DNA from: Exiguobacterium sibiricum 7-3
Lineage (GTDB): Bacteria; Bacillota; Bacilli; Exiguobacteriales; Exiguobacteriaceae
Reading direction: 5' to 3'
Assembly (NCBI RefSeq): GCF_000620865.1
Contig: NZ_KK211190.1
Location: 323,971 to 387,970, forward strand
DNA length: 64,000 nucleotides
The notes under the pieces were generated by a model that did no database searches, was not told the DNA's origin, and saw only the letters and a program-made list of their open reading frames with translations. Made by a program: the position numbers and the translations under genes. Shown one piece after another: positions 33,626-43,033 of this stretch. Numbering within the stretch: the first letter of the stretch is position 1; every line of letters begins with the position of its first letter.

Positions 33626-34484
33626 GTTGATCGCCTCCGAACGTTCCTAAAAAGTAATCTTCGAGTTGGACAGGTAACACATCTCTCAGTAACGGATTCG
33701 TCTTGTCGACGTAAGCGGCACCGGCTTCCGAGCGGACGATCAGCGTCACGACCCGGCCGGTCTGCGATAAGACGTGGACGTCATGATGTTGGAAATCCGG
33801 GACCGTCTCATAGGCGAGTTGCCATTTCTGCATGCTGGATTTTGCATCTTCGAGTGTTTGCGGTTCTTTGACGAGATGTTGTTCGATCGTCATGATCCGG
33901 TCGGCCAGTGAATCAAGTTCCTCTAATTGATGGGACGCAATCAAGACAGCGGTTTGACGTTCAGCAAGCAGCGTCACGAGTTGTTTTAAGTAATTTCGTT
34001 TGTTGATCCGGTCGAGTCCATCCGTCGGTTCATCGAGTAACAGGACCGGTGCATTCGTCGCGAAAGCAAGCTGCAGTAAAAACAGCTGGGCCTGACCTTT
34101 CGAGAGTGAGGTGACGCGGCGTCCACGATCGAGATTCAACGACCGGCAATAGTTTTCAATGAAAGTCCGCTCAAAATTCGGATAAAACGCATTGTAAAAG
34201 CCGATTAATTCCCCCAGTGTCATCTGGCGATAGACGCCGACGGAATCCGGTACTAAAAACAGATGCTGTCGTGCTGAAGGAACATGGTGAATCGACTGTT
34301 GGTTCCATTCGACTTTGCCGCGGGACGGTTCCAGTGCTCCGACGAGTGTCTTCAGTAACGTCGTCTTACCGGCGCCGTTTCGTCCGATCAGTGCCGTGAT
34401 CGTCCCGGCAGGTAACGTGAATGAGGCGTTTTCGTAAATCATTTTGGAATCAATCTGTTTGGTCAGGTGAGACACGGTCAACAT
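33618..34484 (-). CDS. ABC transporter ATP-binding protein (YtrB-like)
   Basis: A 288-aa ATPase. Walker A GRNGAGKTT (34-42), signature LSKGQ in place of LSGGQ, Walker B VLLLDEPTDGLD and switch His in IASHQLEEL are visible. The last 70 residues are an extra domain seen in bacitracin- and lantibiotic-type exporters. It overlaps the repressor gene upstream by seven bases and the permease downstream by eight, a tightly coupled operon under the YtrA-like regulator. Confidence 0.93.
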   Translation of the reverse strand: MLTVSHLTKQIDSKMIYENASFTLPAGTITALIGRNGAGKTTLLKTLVGALEPSRGKVEWNQQSIHHVPSARQHLFLVPDSVGVYRQMTLGELIGFYNAFYPNFERTFIENYCRSLNLDRGRRVTSLSKGQAQLFLLQLAFATNAPVLLLDEPTDGLDRINKRNYLKQLVTLLAERQTAVLIASHQLEELDSLADRIMTIEQHLVKEPQTLEDAKSSMQKWQLAYETVPDFQHHDVHVLSQTGRVVTLIVRSEAGAAYVDKTNPLLRDVLPVQLEDYFLGTFGGDQHV

Positions 34485-34846
34485 GATGAATCCTCCCTTG
34501 TATGGATAAGTAGTTGATAAAGATCTGCGTTGGATATCGATAATTCATCGGCTACGGCGCAAAGTGTCTGCACATGCGGTTGAATCGCAGCCTGTTTGAC
34601 CTGTTCGATCGGTAAGTCCGAAATAAAGGAACCTTTGCCGCGCATCGTGACGATGAAATTACGGCTCTCGAGTTCCTGGTAGGCACGGGAAACGGTATTC
34701 GGATTGACGAGTAACGTGCTCGCCAGTTCGCGGACCGACGGCATCTGTTCGCCGGACCGGAGCAGTCCGCGGGCAATCGCACGGATGATTTGGGCGACCA
34801 GTTGCTCGTAGATCGGCAACGAACTTTTAGGATCAACCGTAAACAT
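34478..34846 (-). CDS. GntR family repressor, YtrA subfamily
   Basis: A 122-aa regulator: an N-terminal winged helix (PIYEQLVAQIIRAIARG, MPSVRELASTLLVNPNTVSRA) and the short C-terminal dimerisation helices typical of YtrA, without an effector domain. AAGGAGG precedes the ATG. It represses its own operon in B. subtilis through the inverted repeat AGTGTA-N13-TACACT; exactly that repeat lies before this gene, which makes the assignment firm. The genes for the paired ABC transporter follow. Confidence 0.94.
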   Translation of the reverse strand: MFTVDPKSSLPIYEQLVAQIIRAIARGLLRSGEQMPSVRELASTLLVNPNTVSRAYQELESRNFIVTMRGKGSFISDLPIEQVKQAAIQPHVQTLCAVADELSISNADLYQLLIHTREDSSC

Positions 34847-34861
34847 TCGATTACCTCCTTA

Positions 34862-34916
34862 AGTGTATTAATTCAATTAGTACACTAATTATAGGAAATT
34901 CCATCCAGGACGTCAA
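34862..34916 (-). promoter_or_regulatory. YtrA operator and promoter of the repressor-ABC operon
   Basis: Minus strand TTGACG (34916-34911) and TATAAT (34893-34888) are 17 bases apart, a near-consensus promoter. Directly downstream AGTGTA and TACACT (34862-34867 and 34881-34886) are separated by exactly 13 bases, matching the operator described for B. subtilis YtrA. A bound repressor would cover the transcription start. Confidence 0.9.
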
Positions 34917-34993
34917 GTGGAGGAAAAAGGAGTAAGCGGAAACATTTTTAAAAGGAAGAAATGTTTCTACGACGTAACGTGACTTTAAATATT

Positions 34994-35002
34994 TGCTATA
35001 CT
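34994..35002 (+). promoter_or_regulatory. Extended -10 of the prfA operon
   Basis: TGC followed by TATACT forms an extended -10 about 35 bases before the prfA start codon; the -35 is not obvious. Confidence 0.45.
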
Positions 35003-35037
35003 GACGACAGAAGAATCATCAGGAAGGATGACCGAAA

Positions 35038-36096
35038 ATGTTAGAGCGATTAAGTGCCTTGGAAGACCGTTATGAAAAATTAAATGACCTGTTGGCGGAC
35101 CCCGCCATCATCAAAGATACAAATCAATTGCGTGAGGTGTCGAAGGAACAGTCGCAACTCGCACCGACCGTCGAAGTCTACCGCGTCTACCGCGATAAGA
35201 TGGAAGCCTACCAGGAGGCACGTCATATGTTGACGGACCCGGAGATGCGCGATCTCGCAAAAGAGGAAGTCGCCGTACTTGAGCCGGAAATCAAGGAACT
35301 CGAAACGAAGCTGAAAGCTCTGCTCCTGCCGAAAGATCCGAACGATGATAAAAACGTCATCGTCGAAATCCGCGGTGCGGCAGGCGGCGATGAAGCGGCT
35401 TTATTTGCCGGTGACCTCTTTAAGATGTATTCGAAGTTCGCCGAAAAACAAAACTGGAAGATTGAAATCATCGATGCCAGTTATACGGAGCTTGGCGGCT
35501 ACAAGGAAATCATCTTCATCGTCAAAGGCAGCGGGGCCTATTCGAAATTAAAATACGAAAACGGTGCCCACCGCGTCCAGCGTGTCCCGTCAACAGAGTC
35601 GGGCGGACGGATTCATACATCGACCGCAACGGTTGCTGTCTTGCCGGAAGCAGAAGATGTCGAAGTCGAGATTCACGACAAGGATGTCCGTGTCGATACG
35701 TTCACGTCGAGCGGACCGGGCGGACAATCGGTCAACACGACCCAGTCGGCCGTCCGTGTCACGCACGTACCGACGGGCATCGTCGCCAGCTGTCAGGATG
35801 AAAAGTCACAGATTAAAAATAAAGAAAAAGCGATGAAAGTTCTTCGGGCACGTGTTTACGATAAGATTCAACGCGAGCAGCAGGCCGAGTATGATGAAAA
35901 ACGAAAATCGGCGGTCGGGACGGGCGACCGGTCAGAACGGATCCGGACGTATAATTTCGCCCAAAACCGTGTCACCGATCACCGGATTGGTTTGACGATT
36001 CAAAAACTCGACCGGATTCTCCAGGGCGAGATGGATGAAGTCATCGATACCCTCGTGATGGAGTACCAGGCCCGGGCATCGGAGGCGGCGAACTGA
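35038..36096 (+). CDS. prfA: Peptide chain release factor 1
   Basis: RF1 of 352 aa, which terminates translation at UAA and UAG. The codon-reading loop is [14 protein letters not shown] (PxT motif), and the peptidyl-tRNA hydrolysis loop is [12 protein letters not shown] with the universal GGQ. GGAAGGATG precedes the ATG. The stop overlaps the prmC start (TGATG), coupling RF1 with the enzyme that methylates its GGQ glutamine, as in most bacteria. Confidence 0.98.
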   Translation: MLERLSALEDRYEKLNDLLADPAIIKDTNQLREVSKEQSQLAPTVEVYRVYRDKMEAYQEARHMLTDPEMRDLAKEEVAVLEPEIKELETKLKALLLPKDPNDDKNVIVEIRGAAGGDEAALFAGDLFKMYSKFAEKQNWKIEIIDASYTELGGYKEIIFIVKGSGAYSKLKYENGAHRVQRVPSTESGGRIHTSTATVAVLPEAEDVEVEIHDKDVRVDTFTSSGPGGQSVNTTQSAVRVTHVPTGIVASCQDEKSQIKNKEKAMKVLRARVYDKIQREQQAEYDEKRKSAVGTGDRSERIRTYNFAQNRVTDHRIGLTIQKLDRILQGEMDEVIDTLVMEYQARASEAAN

Positions 36097-36944
36097 TGCG
36101 AATCGCAAAACGTCTCAATCAGGCACAAACGATGCTCGTGACGGCAGGACGCGAGGCCTCGAGTGCCGAATGGTTACTTATGCATGTTTTACAGGTCGAC
36201 CGGACCGGATTGTTAATCCGCTTGTCGGACGAACTCGAGCCGGAACAGGACCTGTTGTTCAGCGAATATTTATTGGCACATTTAAATGGTGTCCCGGTCC
36301 AACATTTGATCGGCTACCAGCCGTTTTACGGACGGGATTTCCGTGTATCACCGGCCGTGCTCATTCCGCGGCCGGAGACGGAAGAGCTGATTGAATTCGT
36401 GACTGGACGCCTGCAAGGAGAAACATTCCAACCGGGGGAAATCGTTGATATCGGGACCGGTAGCGGAGCGATTTGTCTGACGCTTGCGCTTGAACTCGGA
36501 CAACCGGTCACGACGGTCGATATTTCACCAGATGCCATTGCGGTCGCCAAAGAAAACCAACAGACGCTTGGAGGAGAGATCACTTTTTTGGAAGGTGATT
36601 TGCTGGCACCGCTTGCTGATGATTCCGTTCGGGTGTTAGTCTCGAATCCACCTTATATTGAAGAAGATGAATTACTCAGTGATGTCGTATTTGACCACGA
36701 ACCACACCTCGCCTTGTTTGGCGGGAAAGACGGACTCGTGTTCTACCGCCGTCTGATTGAAGAAAGCAGTCGGATCCTGCGCGATGATTTTCGGTTGATT
36801 GCGTTTGAAATCGGACACAATCAAGGGCAAGAAGTGCAAATGATGTTAAAAAAACGTTATCCAACTGTAGAAACGGGTATTTTAAAAGATATAAACGGTA
36901 AAGACCGTATCGTGTATGCGGAACGAAAGGATTGTCCAGAGTGA
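36096..36944 (+). CDS. prmC: Release factor glutamine methyltransferase
   Basis: SAM-dependent N5-glutamine methyltransferase of 282 aa acting on the GGQ motif of RF1 and RF2. The N-terminal helical domain contacts the release factor; the Rossmann part has VLIPRPETEELIE, VDIGTGSGAICLTLA and the catalytic NPPYI. The start overlaps prfA, and the stop overlaps the GTG of the next gene. Confidence 0.97.
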   Translation: MRIAKRLNQAQTMLVTAGREASSAEWLLMHVLQVDRTGLLIRLSDELEPEQDLLFSEYLLAHLNGVPVQHLIGYQPFYGRDFRVSPAVLIPRPETEELIEFVTGRLQGETFQPGEIVDIGTGSGAICLTLALELGQPVTTVDISPDAIAVAKENQQTLGGEITFLEGDLLAPLADDSVRVLVSNPPYIEEDELLSDVVFDHEPHLALFGGKDGLVFYRRLIEESSRILRDDFRLIAFEIGHNQGQEVQMMLKKRYPTVETGILKDINGKDRIVYAERKDCPE

Positions 36945-37939
36945 AGACGGAAATGATTCAGCAGGAGACATTAAATGAAGCGGTACGACTATTACAGGAA
37001 GGTGAAGTCGTCGCGATTCCGACGGAGACCGTTTATGGTCTCGCAGGGGATGCGACGAGCGAAACGGCCGTTCGGCGAATTTTCGCCGCGAAGGGTCGAC
37101 CTTCCGACAATCCGTTGATTGTCCATGTCGCATCCGTCGAACAGGCAAAGCAGTTCGTCACTCATATTCCGGATGTCGCGGCGCAATTGATGGATACGTT
37201 TTGGCCGGGTGCCTTAACGATCATTTTAGAATCAAACGGGCGTGCATCCTCACTCGTCACCGCAGGACTGGATACGATCGGATTACGGATGCCGGACCAT
37301 CCGCTGGCGCTTCAGTTGATCGAAGCGACCGGGCTGGGTCTTGCTGCACCAAGTGCCAACCGTTCCGGAAAACCCTCACCGACGTCATCTGCGCACGTCG
37401 CGCATGACCTCTCGGGCCGCATCGCCGCAATCGTCGATGGTGGGGAGACCGGAATTGGTGTCGAATCGACGGTCATCGACTGTACCGTGAATCCACCGGT
37501 GATTTTACGACCGGGTGGCGTGACGCGGGAACAGATCGAATCGATCATCGGGGACACGGCACTTGATCCTGCCTTATCGATGAAGGACCAGACACCGAAG
37601 GCACCAGGTATGAAGTACACGCACTATGCACCGGAAGCCACCTTATCCGTTGTAGCGGGTGACCTCTCATTCCTGCAACAACTCATCGATGAAGCACGCC
37701 AAACTGGACAAAAGACAGGCGTCATTCTTTTTGACGGAGAAGACATCGAAGCCGATGTCCGTTGTTTCCTCGGAACGACGATGGAAACAGCTGCGCAACG
37801 TCTTTACGATTGTTTACGGCGATTTGATCAGACGACAGTAGATCAGATTTTTGTACGGGACCTATCAGAAGAAGGGGTTGGGCTAGCAGTCCGAAATCGG
37901 CTCCACAAGGCAGCAGGTGGTCGGATCATTCGCCCGTAA
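36941..37939 (+). CDS. ywlC: Threonylcarbamoyl-AMP synthase (Sua5/YwlC)
   Basis: Makes threonylcarbamoyl-AMP for the t6A modification of ANN-decoding tRNAs, 332 aa. The YrdC domain (1-210) shows PTETVYGLAGDA, KGRPSDNPLIVHV, APSANRSGKPSPT and LRPGGVT; the C-terminal Sua5 domain starts after GMKYTHYAPEA. GTG at 36941 is chosen: AAAGGA lies nine bases ahead and it overlaps the prmC stop, whereas the TTG at 36932 touches the ribosome binding site. Confidence 0.95.
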   Translation: MKTEMIQQETLNEAVRLLQEGEVVAIPTETVYGLAGDATSETAVRRIFAAKGRPSDNPLIVHVASVEQAKQFVTHIPDVAAQLMDTFWPGALTIILESNGRASSLVTAGLDTIGLRMPDHPLALQLIEATGLGLAAPSANRSGKPSPTSSAHVAHDLSGRIAAIVDGGETGIGVESTVIDCTVNPPVILRPGGVTREQIESIIGDTALDPALSMKDQTPKAPGMKYTHYAPEATLSVVAGDLSFLQQLIDEARQTGQKTGVILFDGEDIEADVRCFLGTTMETAAQRLYDCLRRFDQTTVDQIFVRDLSEEGVGLAVRNRLHKAAGGRIIRP

Positions 37940-37956
37940 AGAAGGAGGATACTGAG

Positions 37957-38475
37957 ATGAGCACACGTCGTGTATTGTTTATCTGTACAGGAAACACATG
38001 CCGCAGCCCGATGGCGATGGCATTATTACGCTCAAAAGTGGCCGATCAAGAATTTGATGTCCGTTCCGCCGGTCTGCGTTCGATGCAAGGGTTCGATGCT
38101 TCTGAAAACGCATTGCAGGTCTTACGTGAGCGCGGCATTGAACTTGAACATTATACGCAAGTATTTGACGACGTTCTCGGGCGTTGGTCGGATATCATCT
38201 TGACGATGACACGCAGCCATAAACAAGAAGTCGGCGAACGGTACCCGGAACTGAAAGACCGGACGTTTACGCTGTATGAGTATGTGACCGGTCTTGAACG
38301 GGACATCAATGATCCGTACGGCGGATCGATGAACGTCTATCGCCAGGTCCGAAATGAACTCGAACCCCTCGTCAACCGTCTTGTGTTAAAATTGACACAG
38401 AACGGAAACGGAAGAAAAGCACCGGACAACCGGAAACTTCCGAAAAAACAACCTAAACAAACGGGGGAATCGTAA
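37957..38475 (+). CDS. ywlE: Protein arginine phosphatase (YwlE-like)
   Basis: A low-molecular-weight phosphatase of 172 aa. The P-loop CTGNTCRS (10-17) has catalytic Cys10 and Arg16; Thr14 occupies the position that in B. subtilis YwlE selects phospho-arginine over phospho-tyrosine. DPYGGS provides the general acid Asp. It should reverse McsB-type arginine phosphorylation, which marks proteins for ClpCP. A basic tail of about 25 residues (from NGNGRKAPD) exceeds the B. subtilis protein. AAGGAGG lies before the ATG. The gene follows ywlC as in Bacillus, but ywlD is missing. Confidence 0.93.
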   Translation: MSTRRVLFICTGNTCRSPMAMALLRSKVADQEFDVRSAGLRSMQGFDASENALQVLRERGIELEHYTQVFDDVLGRWSDIILTMTRSHKQEVGERYPELKDRTFTLYEYVTGLERDINDPYGGSMNVYRQVRNELEPLVNRLVLKLTQNGNGRKAPDNRKLPKKQPKQTGES

Positions 38476-38477
38476 CA

Positions 38478-38918
38478 ATGAAAGTAGCAATTGGAGCAGA
38501 CCACGGTGGTTTTAAGTTAAAAGCAGAACTGACTGAACTCTTACAGGAGCTTGGAATGGATTATACGGACTTCGGCACGTATTCAGCTGAATCCATCGAT
38601 TATCCGGACGTCGCGATTCCGGTCGCGGAAGCGGTCGCGAACGGTGAATTCGACCGCGGGATTTTAATTTGCGGGACCGGCATCGGGATCGGCATCGCTG
38701 CGAACAAAGTCAAAGGTATCCGAGCCGCACTCGTCCATGATACGTTCAGTGCCAAAGCGACGCGTCAGCATAATAACTCGAATATCTTGACGATGGGCGA
38801 ACGTGTCATCGGGCCAGGTCTTGCGCGTGACATCGCGAAAATCTGGCTTGAGACGGAATTCGAAGGCGGACGTCACGAAAACCGTGTCTGCAAAATCTCG
38901 GATTATGAGGTGAAGTAA
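38478..38918 (+). CDS. rpiB: Ribose-5-phosphate isomerase B (YwlF)
   Basis: Interconverts ribose-5-phosphate and ribulose-5-phosphate, 146 aa. ADHGGFKLK, ICGTGIGIGIAANK with the catalytic Cys near 65, and HDTFSAKATRQHNNSNILTMG are the RpiB/LacAB hallmarks. It starts two bases after ywlE and ends directly at the next start codon, so it is embedded in the operon. Confidence 0.96.
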   Translation: MKVAIGADHGGFKLKAELTELLQELGMDYTDFGTYSAESIDYPDVAIPVAEAVANGEFDRGILICGTGIGIGIAANKVKGIRAALVHDTFSAKATRQHNNSNILTMGERVIGPGLARDIAKIWLETEFEGGRHENRVCKISDYEVK

Positions 38919-39458
38919 ATGGATTTGGAACAAATCAAACAAGATCTCGAAGCGTCGTTGACGGAACTGAATGAACGCTTCCCGTTAAAAGGGAAGCTGC
39001 TCGTCATCGGTTGTTCAACGAGTGAAGTCATCGGTAAACAAATCGGTAAAGCGGGTTCGCCCGAAGTCGCAGAAGCGTTATTTGATGTCTTTGATACGTT
39101 CCGCCGTTCGCACCAAGTCGATCTTGCGTTTCAAGGCTGTGAGCACATCAACCGTGCTTTGACGCTGGAACGGCAAATCGTCGAACGTCTCGGACTCGAA
39201 GCCGTGACGGTCGTTCCGGTTCCGGAAGCAGGTGGTTCGATGGCGAGTGTTGCCTATCAACGTTTTTCGGCACCGGTCGTCGTTGAAGCGATTCAGGCCG
39301 ATGCCGGGATTGATATCGGAGACACGTTCATCGGGATGCACTTGAAACATGTGGCGATTCCGGTTCGTCTGCCGCACCGCGAAATCGGTGAGGCGCATGT
39401 GACGGCAGCCGTCACGCGACCAAAACTAATTGGTGGCGCACGTGCTAAATACGAATGA
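38919..39458 (+). CDS. ywlG: DUF436 / TIGR01440 family protein YwlG
   Basis: A conserved cytoplasmic protein of 179 aa of unknown function. Conserved stretches are LVIGCSTSEVIGKQIGK, FQGCEHINRALTLER and VPEAGGSMASVAYQRF. The start codon follows the rpiB stop without a gap; GAGGTGA inside rpiB gives the ribosome binding site. Its constant location between rpiB and glyA in Bacillales suggests a metabolic role near one-carbon or sugar phosphate metabolism, but that is only positional. Confidence 0.93.
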   Translation: MDLEQIKQDLEASLTELNERFPLKGKLLVIGCSTSEVIGKQIGKAGSPEVAEALFDVFDTFRRSHQVDLAFQGCEHINRALTLERQIVERLGLEAVTVVPVPEAGGSMASVAYQRFSAPVVVEAIQADAGIDIGDTFIGMHLKHVAIPVRLPHREIGEAHVTAAVTRPKLIGGARAKYE

Positions 39459-39463
39459 TTTGC

Positions 39464-39493
39464 GCAAGGGGTTGCATTCCCCTTGCTTTTTTA
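39464..39493 (+). terminator. Terminator of the prfA-ywlG operon
   Basis: GCAAGGGG and CCCCTTGC pair perfectly around TTGCATT, followed by six T residues. Confidence 0.95.
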
Positions 39494-39568
39494 ATGTGTT
39501 TTTAGAGGGTGCCCGTTATCGATTATTCGTGTTAAGATAGGTCTATCGAAATGAATGGGGGAATTCAG

Positions 39569-40828
39569 ATGGAACAAACACCACTAACGTATCTGAAACA
39601 GCAAGATGAGGAACTCTTTTCGGCTATGCGCAAGGAACTAGGACGTCAACGCGATAATATCGAGTTGATTGCGTCAGAAAACTTTGTCTCACAAGCGGTC
39701 ATGGAAGCTCAAGGCAGCGTGCTGACGAACAAATACGCAGAAGGTTACCCGGGTCGTCGTTATTACGGCGGTTGTGAGTTCGTCGATTTAGCGGAAAACT
39801 TGGCACGTGATCGTGCGAAGGCCATCTTTGGAGCAGAACACGTCAATGTTCAGCCGCACTCAGGTGCTCAAGCCAACATGGCCGTCTACTTCACGATTCT
39901 CGATCAAGGCGACACGGTCCTCGGGATGAACCTTTCCCATGGTGGTCACCTGACACACGGCAGTCCTGTGAATTTCTCCGGTGTTCAATACAACTTCGTC
40001 GAGTACGGCGTCGATCCAAAAACAGAGATGATCGATTACGATGTCGTCGCGAAGCTTGCGGAAGAACATAAACCAAAACTGATCGTTGCGGGAGCATCGG
40101 CTTATCCGCGCGTGATTGACTTCAAACGATTCCGTGAAATTGCGGACAGTGTCGGTGCCTACCTGATGGTCGATATGGCGCACATCGCGGGACTCGTCGC
40201 CGCCGGTCTTCATCCGAATCCGGTCGAACATGCGCACTTCGTTACGACGACGACGCACAAGACGCTTCGTGGACCACGCGGCGGGATGATTCTGTGTAAG
40301 GAAGAACATGCCAAAGCAATCGATAAATCGATTTTCCCGGGAATCCAAGGCGGACCGCTCATGCACGTCATCGCAGCGAAAGCCGTTGCGTTTGCGGAAG
40401 CATTAGCACCTGACTTTAAGGATTACATCGGGCAAGTCGTCGCCAACGCAAAAGTCCTTGGCGAAGAGTTGACAGCACGTGGACTGCGGATCGTCTCTGG
40501 CGGTACGGACAACCACCTGCTTCTCGTCGATCTCCAACCACTTGGGATCACAGGGAAACTGGCAGAGCATGCCCTGGACGAAGCAGGCATCACGGTCAAC
40601 AAAAATACGATTCCGTTTGATCCGGCGAGTCCGTTCGTCACGAGCGGTATCCGGATCGGAACGGCAGCGATGACATCACGCGGATTCAAGGAAGCCGAGA
40701 TGAAACAAATCGCAGAACTGATTGAACTGGTTCTGAAAAATCCAGAAGATCCAGAAACACTGACAAGCGCCCACAAGCAAGTCTTGGCCTTGACAGGTCG
40801 TTTCCCGCTTTACCCGGAACGCGGTTAA
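39569..40828 (+). CDS. glyA: Serine hydroxymethyltransferase
   Basis: PLP enzyme of 419 aa converting serine and tetrahydrofolate to glycine and methylene-tetrahydrofolate. The PLP lysine is in [40 protein letters not shown] and HGGHLTHG are typical. The ATG at 39569 is chosen since TGGGGGA lies seven bases ahead; the ATG at 39551 sits before that site. It forms its own transcription unit between two terminators. Confidence 0.98.
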   Translation: MEQTPLTYLKQQDEELFSAMRKELGRQRDNIELIASENFVSQAVMEAQGSVLTNKYAEGYPGRRYYGGCEFVDLAENLARDRAKAIFGAEHVNVQPHSGAQANMAVYFTILDQGDTVLGMNLSHGGHLTHGSPVNFSGVQYNFVEYGVDPKTEMIDYDVVAKLAEEHKPKLIVAGASAYPRVIDFKRFREIADSVGAYLMVDMAHIAGLVAAGLHPNPVEHAHFVTTTTHKTLRGPRGGMILCKEEHAKAIDKSIFPGIQGGPLMHVIAAKAVAFAEALAPDFKDYIGQVVANAKVLGEELTARGLRIVSGGTDNHLLLVDLQPLGITGKLAEHALDEAGITVNKNTIPFDPASPFVTSGIRIGTAAMTSRGFKEAEMKQIAELIELVLKNPEDPETLTSAHKQVLALTGRFPLYPERG

Positions 40829-40845
40829 GTTTCGGACGCATCAGG

Positions 40846-40890
40846 ACCACCTCTACCTTTTCGATTGATGAGAAGTGCGGGGTGGTTTTT
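40846..40890 (+). terminator. Terminator of glyA
   Basis: ACCACCTC pairs with GGGGTGGT (one wobble) around a 25-base loop, followed by TTTTT. Confidence 0.75.
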
Positions 40891-40927
40891 CTGATGACAT
40901 CAACCGAACGGGAAAGGAGTGAGCACA

Positions 40928-41596
40928 GTGGAGATTTTAGTAGTAGAGGACGATTTGAACATCCAGCGGCTTGTCCGCGAGACACTCGAAGCAGACGGAC
41001 ACCGTGTGCTGGCGACTGCGGATGGCAACGAAGCGGCACATTGGATTGACGGGCAAGTATTTGAAGCCGCAGTGCTCGATGTGATGGTCCCGGGACGAAG
41101 TGGCTTTGAATTATGCGCCCTGTTGCGGGCGAATCAGGAAATTCCGATTTTGATGCTGACGGCACTCGGCGAGCTGACCGATAAACGCGATGGTTTTACT
41201 GCGGGAGCGGATGATTACATCACGAAACCGTTTGATCCGGAAGAATTGGTATTTCGTCTTCATGCGGTCGCGCGGCGTTATCAAAAAGCGGTCGTGCCGG
41301 TCATACGGTTTGGTGACCTCACGATCGATAAACGGAGTCAACAACTGACAATCGGGACGACCTGCTTAACGATTCCCCGGCGTGAGTTTGATTTGTTGCA
41401 CCAGTTAGCCAGTTTTCCGGGACGGGTCTTCAGTCGGGAAGAATTAATCGAACACGTCTGGGGACTTGATTTCATGGGGGACGATCGAACGATTGACGTC
41501 CACATCAAACGACTGCGCCGTCGCCTGGAAGGAACGGACGCAATCGAGATCCAGACCGTCCGTGGACTCGGCTACCGATTGGAGACCCCGTCATGA
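40928..41596 (+). CDS. hssR: Haem response regulator HssR (OmpR family)
   Basis: A 222-aa response regulator: receiver domain with phospho-acceptor Asp51 (AVLDVMVPG) and conserved Lys in YITKPF, then a winged-helix DNA-binding domain ending in the VHIKRLRRRLEG recognition helix and GLGYRLE. GTG at 40928 is preferred, eight bases after AAAGGAG. It resembles Staphylococcus aureus HssR, and the HssS-like kinase, a GTTCAT direct repeat and hrtBA all follow, so the haem-sensing assignment is well supported. Confidence 0.9.
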   Translation: MEILVVEDDLNIQRLVRETLEADGHRVLATADGNEAAHWIDGQVFEAAVLDVMVPGRSGFELCALLRANQEIPILMLTALGELTDKRDGFTAGADDYITKPFDPEELVFRLHAVARRYQKAVVPVIRFGDLTIDKRSQQLTIGTTCLTIPRREFDLLHQLASFPGRVFSREELIEHVWGLDFMGDDRTIDVHIKRLRRRLEGTDAIEIQTVRGLGYRLETPS

Positions 41597-42963
41597 AATC
41601 GTTATATACGAAGATTGTTGGTCTCGTTTGCCTCGTCTTGCTGGGATCGGCCTTGATCGCCTTATTAATCAGTAATGTGTTGTATTACACCGTCTTACAA
41701 GCTTCTTATAGTAAAAAGGTCGAAGAGGCGGTTCAGACGTCGTTTGCCTATTATGAACAACATGGTGACCAACAGATTGACTCGTTTTACGAAATGCTCA
41801 GTGCGACCGGCTTTCAAATATATGTCGTCCCGGAAGTAGGGCAGGTGAAGCGGTACGGCAATCCGTTCCGTGATGAAACGTTGGCGCTTGATGTCATTCA
41901 ATCTGTGCAGGACGGGCAAGTCTACCAAGGGATGCGGGATTATCCGTTTCATTTATTTTTACTTGGTCTATTTGATAATGAAGTCATCAATACGTACGGC
42001 GCGTCCCTCAAAACAGATACGGGAACGGACGCCGTCTTCATCCGACCGGATTTAAGCCGGCAGATTCGGGAGTTGCATTTGTTCGTCGGTGCCTTTCTCG
42101 CGTTACTCGTCCTGATCAGTTTTCTGCTGCTTGTCTTTTCGATCCGTTACCTCGTCCGTCCGATTAAACGGTTGACGAAAGCGACGGAGCAGATGACGGC
42201 GGGAGATTATTCAGTCACAGTCGCGACGACCGGTCAGGATGAAATCGGGGAACTGTCGCGTCGGTTTGACGAGATGGCGCAAGCCGTCGCGAAATCAGAC
42301 GCGGAACGAAAAACGTTTGTCGCGAATGTCTCACACGAGTTCCAATCCCCACTGACGACGATTAAAGGCTATGCCGGACAACTCGAACAGACAGCGAAAC
42401 CGGAAGACCAGGCGAAGCTTGTGACGATTGAACAGGAGGCAACACGGATGGCGGAACTGACACGGCAATTGTTGGTGCTCGCCCGACTCGACGAAGGACG
42501 ACAGATGACACGGCAACCGATTGAGCTTGGTCAGGCGATTCAGGCGACATTGCAGACACTCAGCTATCAACTGGATGAGCAGGGGATTGCCGTCGCCCTG
42601 ACCGTGCCGCACAAAACGATGATTTTCGCAAACGAGATGGCGCTGGAACAGATTTTCCACAACCTCATCCGGAATGCGCTTCATGTCTCGACAGACGGAC
42701 AGTTAATTTCGATCCAAGCCGAGATGAATGAAAAGACAGTCACGGTGCGGATCAGTGACGAAGGACCAGGGATGACGGATGAGATGATCGAACATGCCTT
42801 CGAACGCTTTTATCAAGGCGATGCGTCACGGGGGACGAGCGGGACGGGTCTCGGGCTCGCAATCGTTCAGGAAATGATGCATCAACTCGGTGGGACGGTC
42901 CGGATCGAGTCCCAACTCGGGCTCGGGACGACGTTTATTTTGAATTTTCCACAAGCCGATTAA
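41593..42963 (+). CDS. hssS: Haem sensor histidine kinase HssS
   Basis: A membrane kinase of 456 aa. Transmembrane helices at about 9-30 and 162-184 enclose an extracellular domain of 130 residues; YGNPFRDETL and LGLFDN with AVFIRPDL resemble the S. aureus HssS sensor domain. HAMP (185-237), His248 in NVSHEFQSPL, NLIRNAL, DEGPGM and GTGLGLAI make a complete kinase. The start overlaps hssR (ATGA). Haem excess should trigger phosphorylation of HssR and expression of the hrtBA exporter downstream. Confidence 0.92.
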   Translation: MKSLYTKIVGLVCLVLLGSALIALLISNVLYYTVLQASYSKKVEEAVQTSFAYYEQHGDQQIDSFYEMLSATGFQIYVVPEVGQVKRYGNPFRDETLALDVIQSVQDGQVYQGMRDYPFHLFLLGLFDNEVINTYGASLKTDTGTDAVFIRPDLSRQIRELHLFVGAFLALLVLISFLLLVFSIRYLVRPIKRLTKATEQMTAGDYSVTVATTGQDEIGELSRRFDEMAQAVAKSDAERKTFVANVSHEFQSPLTTIKGYAGQLEQTAKPEDQAKLVTIEQEATRMAELTRQLLVLARLDEGRQMTRQPIELGQAIQATLQTLSYQLDEQGIAVALTVPHKTMIFANEMALEQIFHNLIRNALHVSTDGQLISIQAEMNEKTVTVRISDEGPGMTDEMIEHAFERFYQGDASRGTSGTGLGLAIVQEMMHQLGGTVRIESQLGLGTTFILNFPQAD

Positions 42964-42966
42964 CGT

Positions 42967-42999
42967 GTTCATGTTCCGTTCATCTTCAGCCTCTAAGAT
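42967..42999 (+). promoter_or_regulatory. HssR-type direct repeat and promoter of hrtBA
   Basis: GTTCATGTT, CC, GTTCATCTT (42967-42986) copies the S. aureus HssR site, a direct repeat GTTCATATT with two bases between. TAAGAT (42994-42999) is the -10; the repeat overlies the -35 position, as expected for an activator. Confidence 0.82.
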
Positions 43000-43033
43000 A
43001 AGACTTGTAATGAACAAGCAGGAGGGATAAAGC

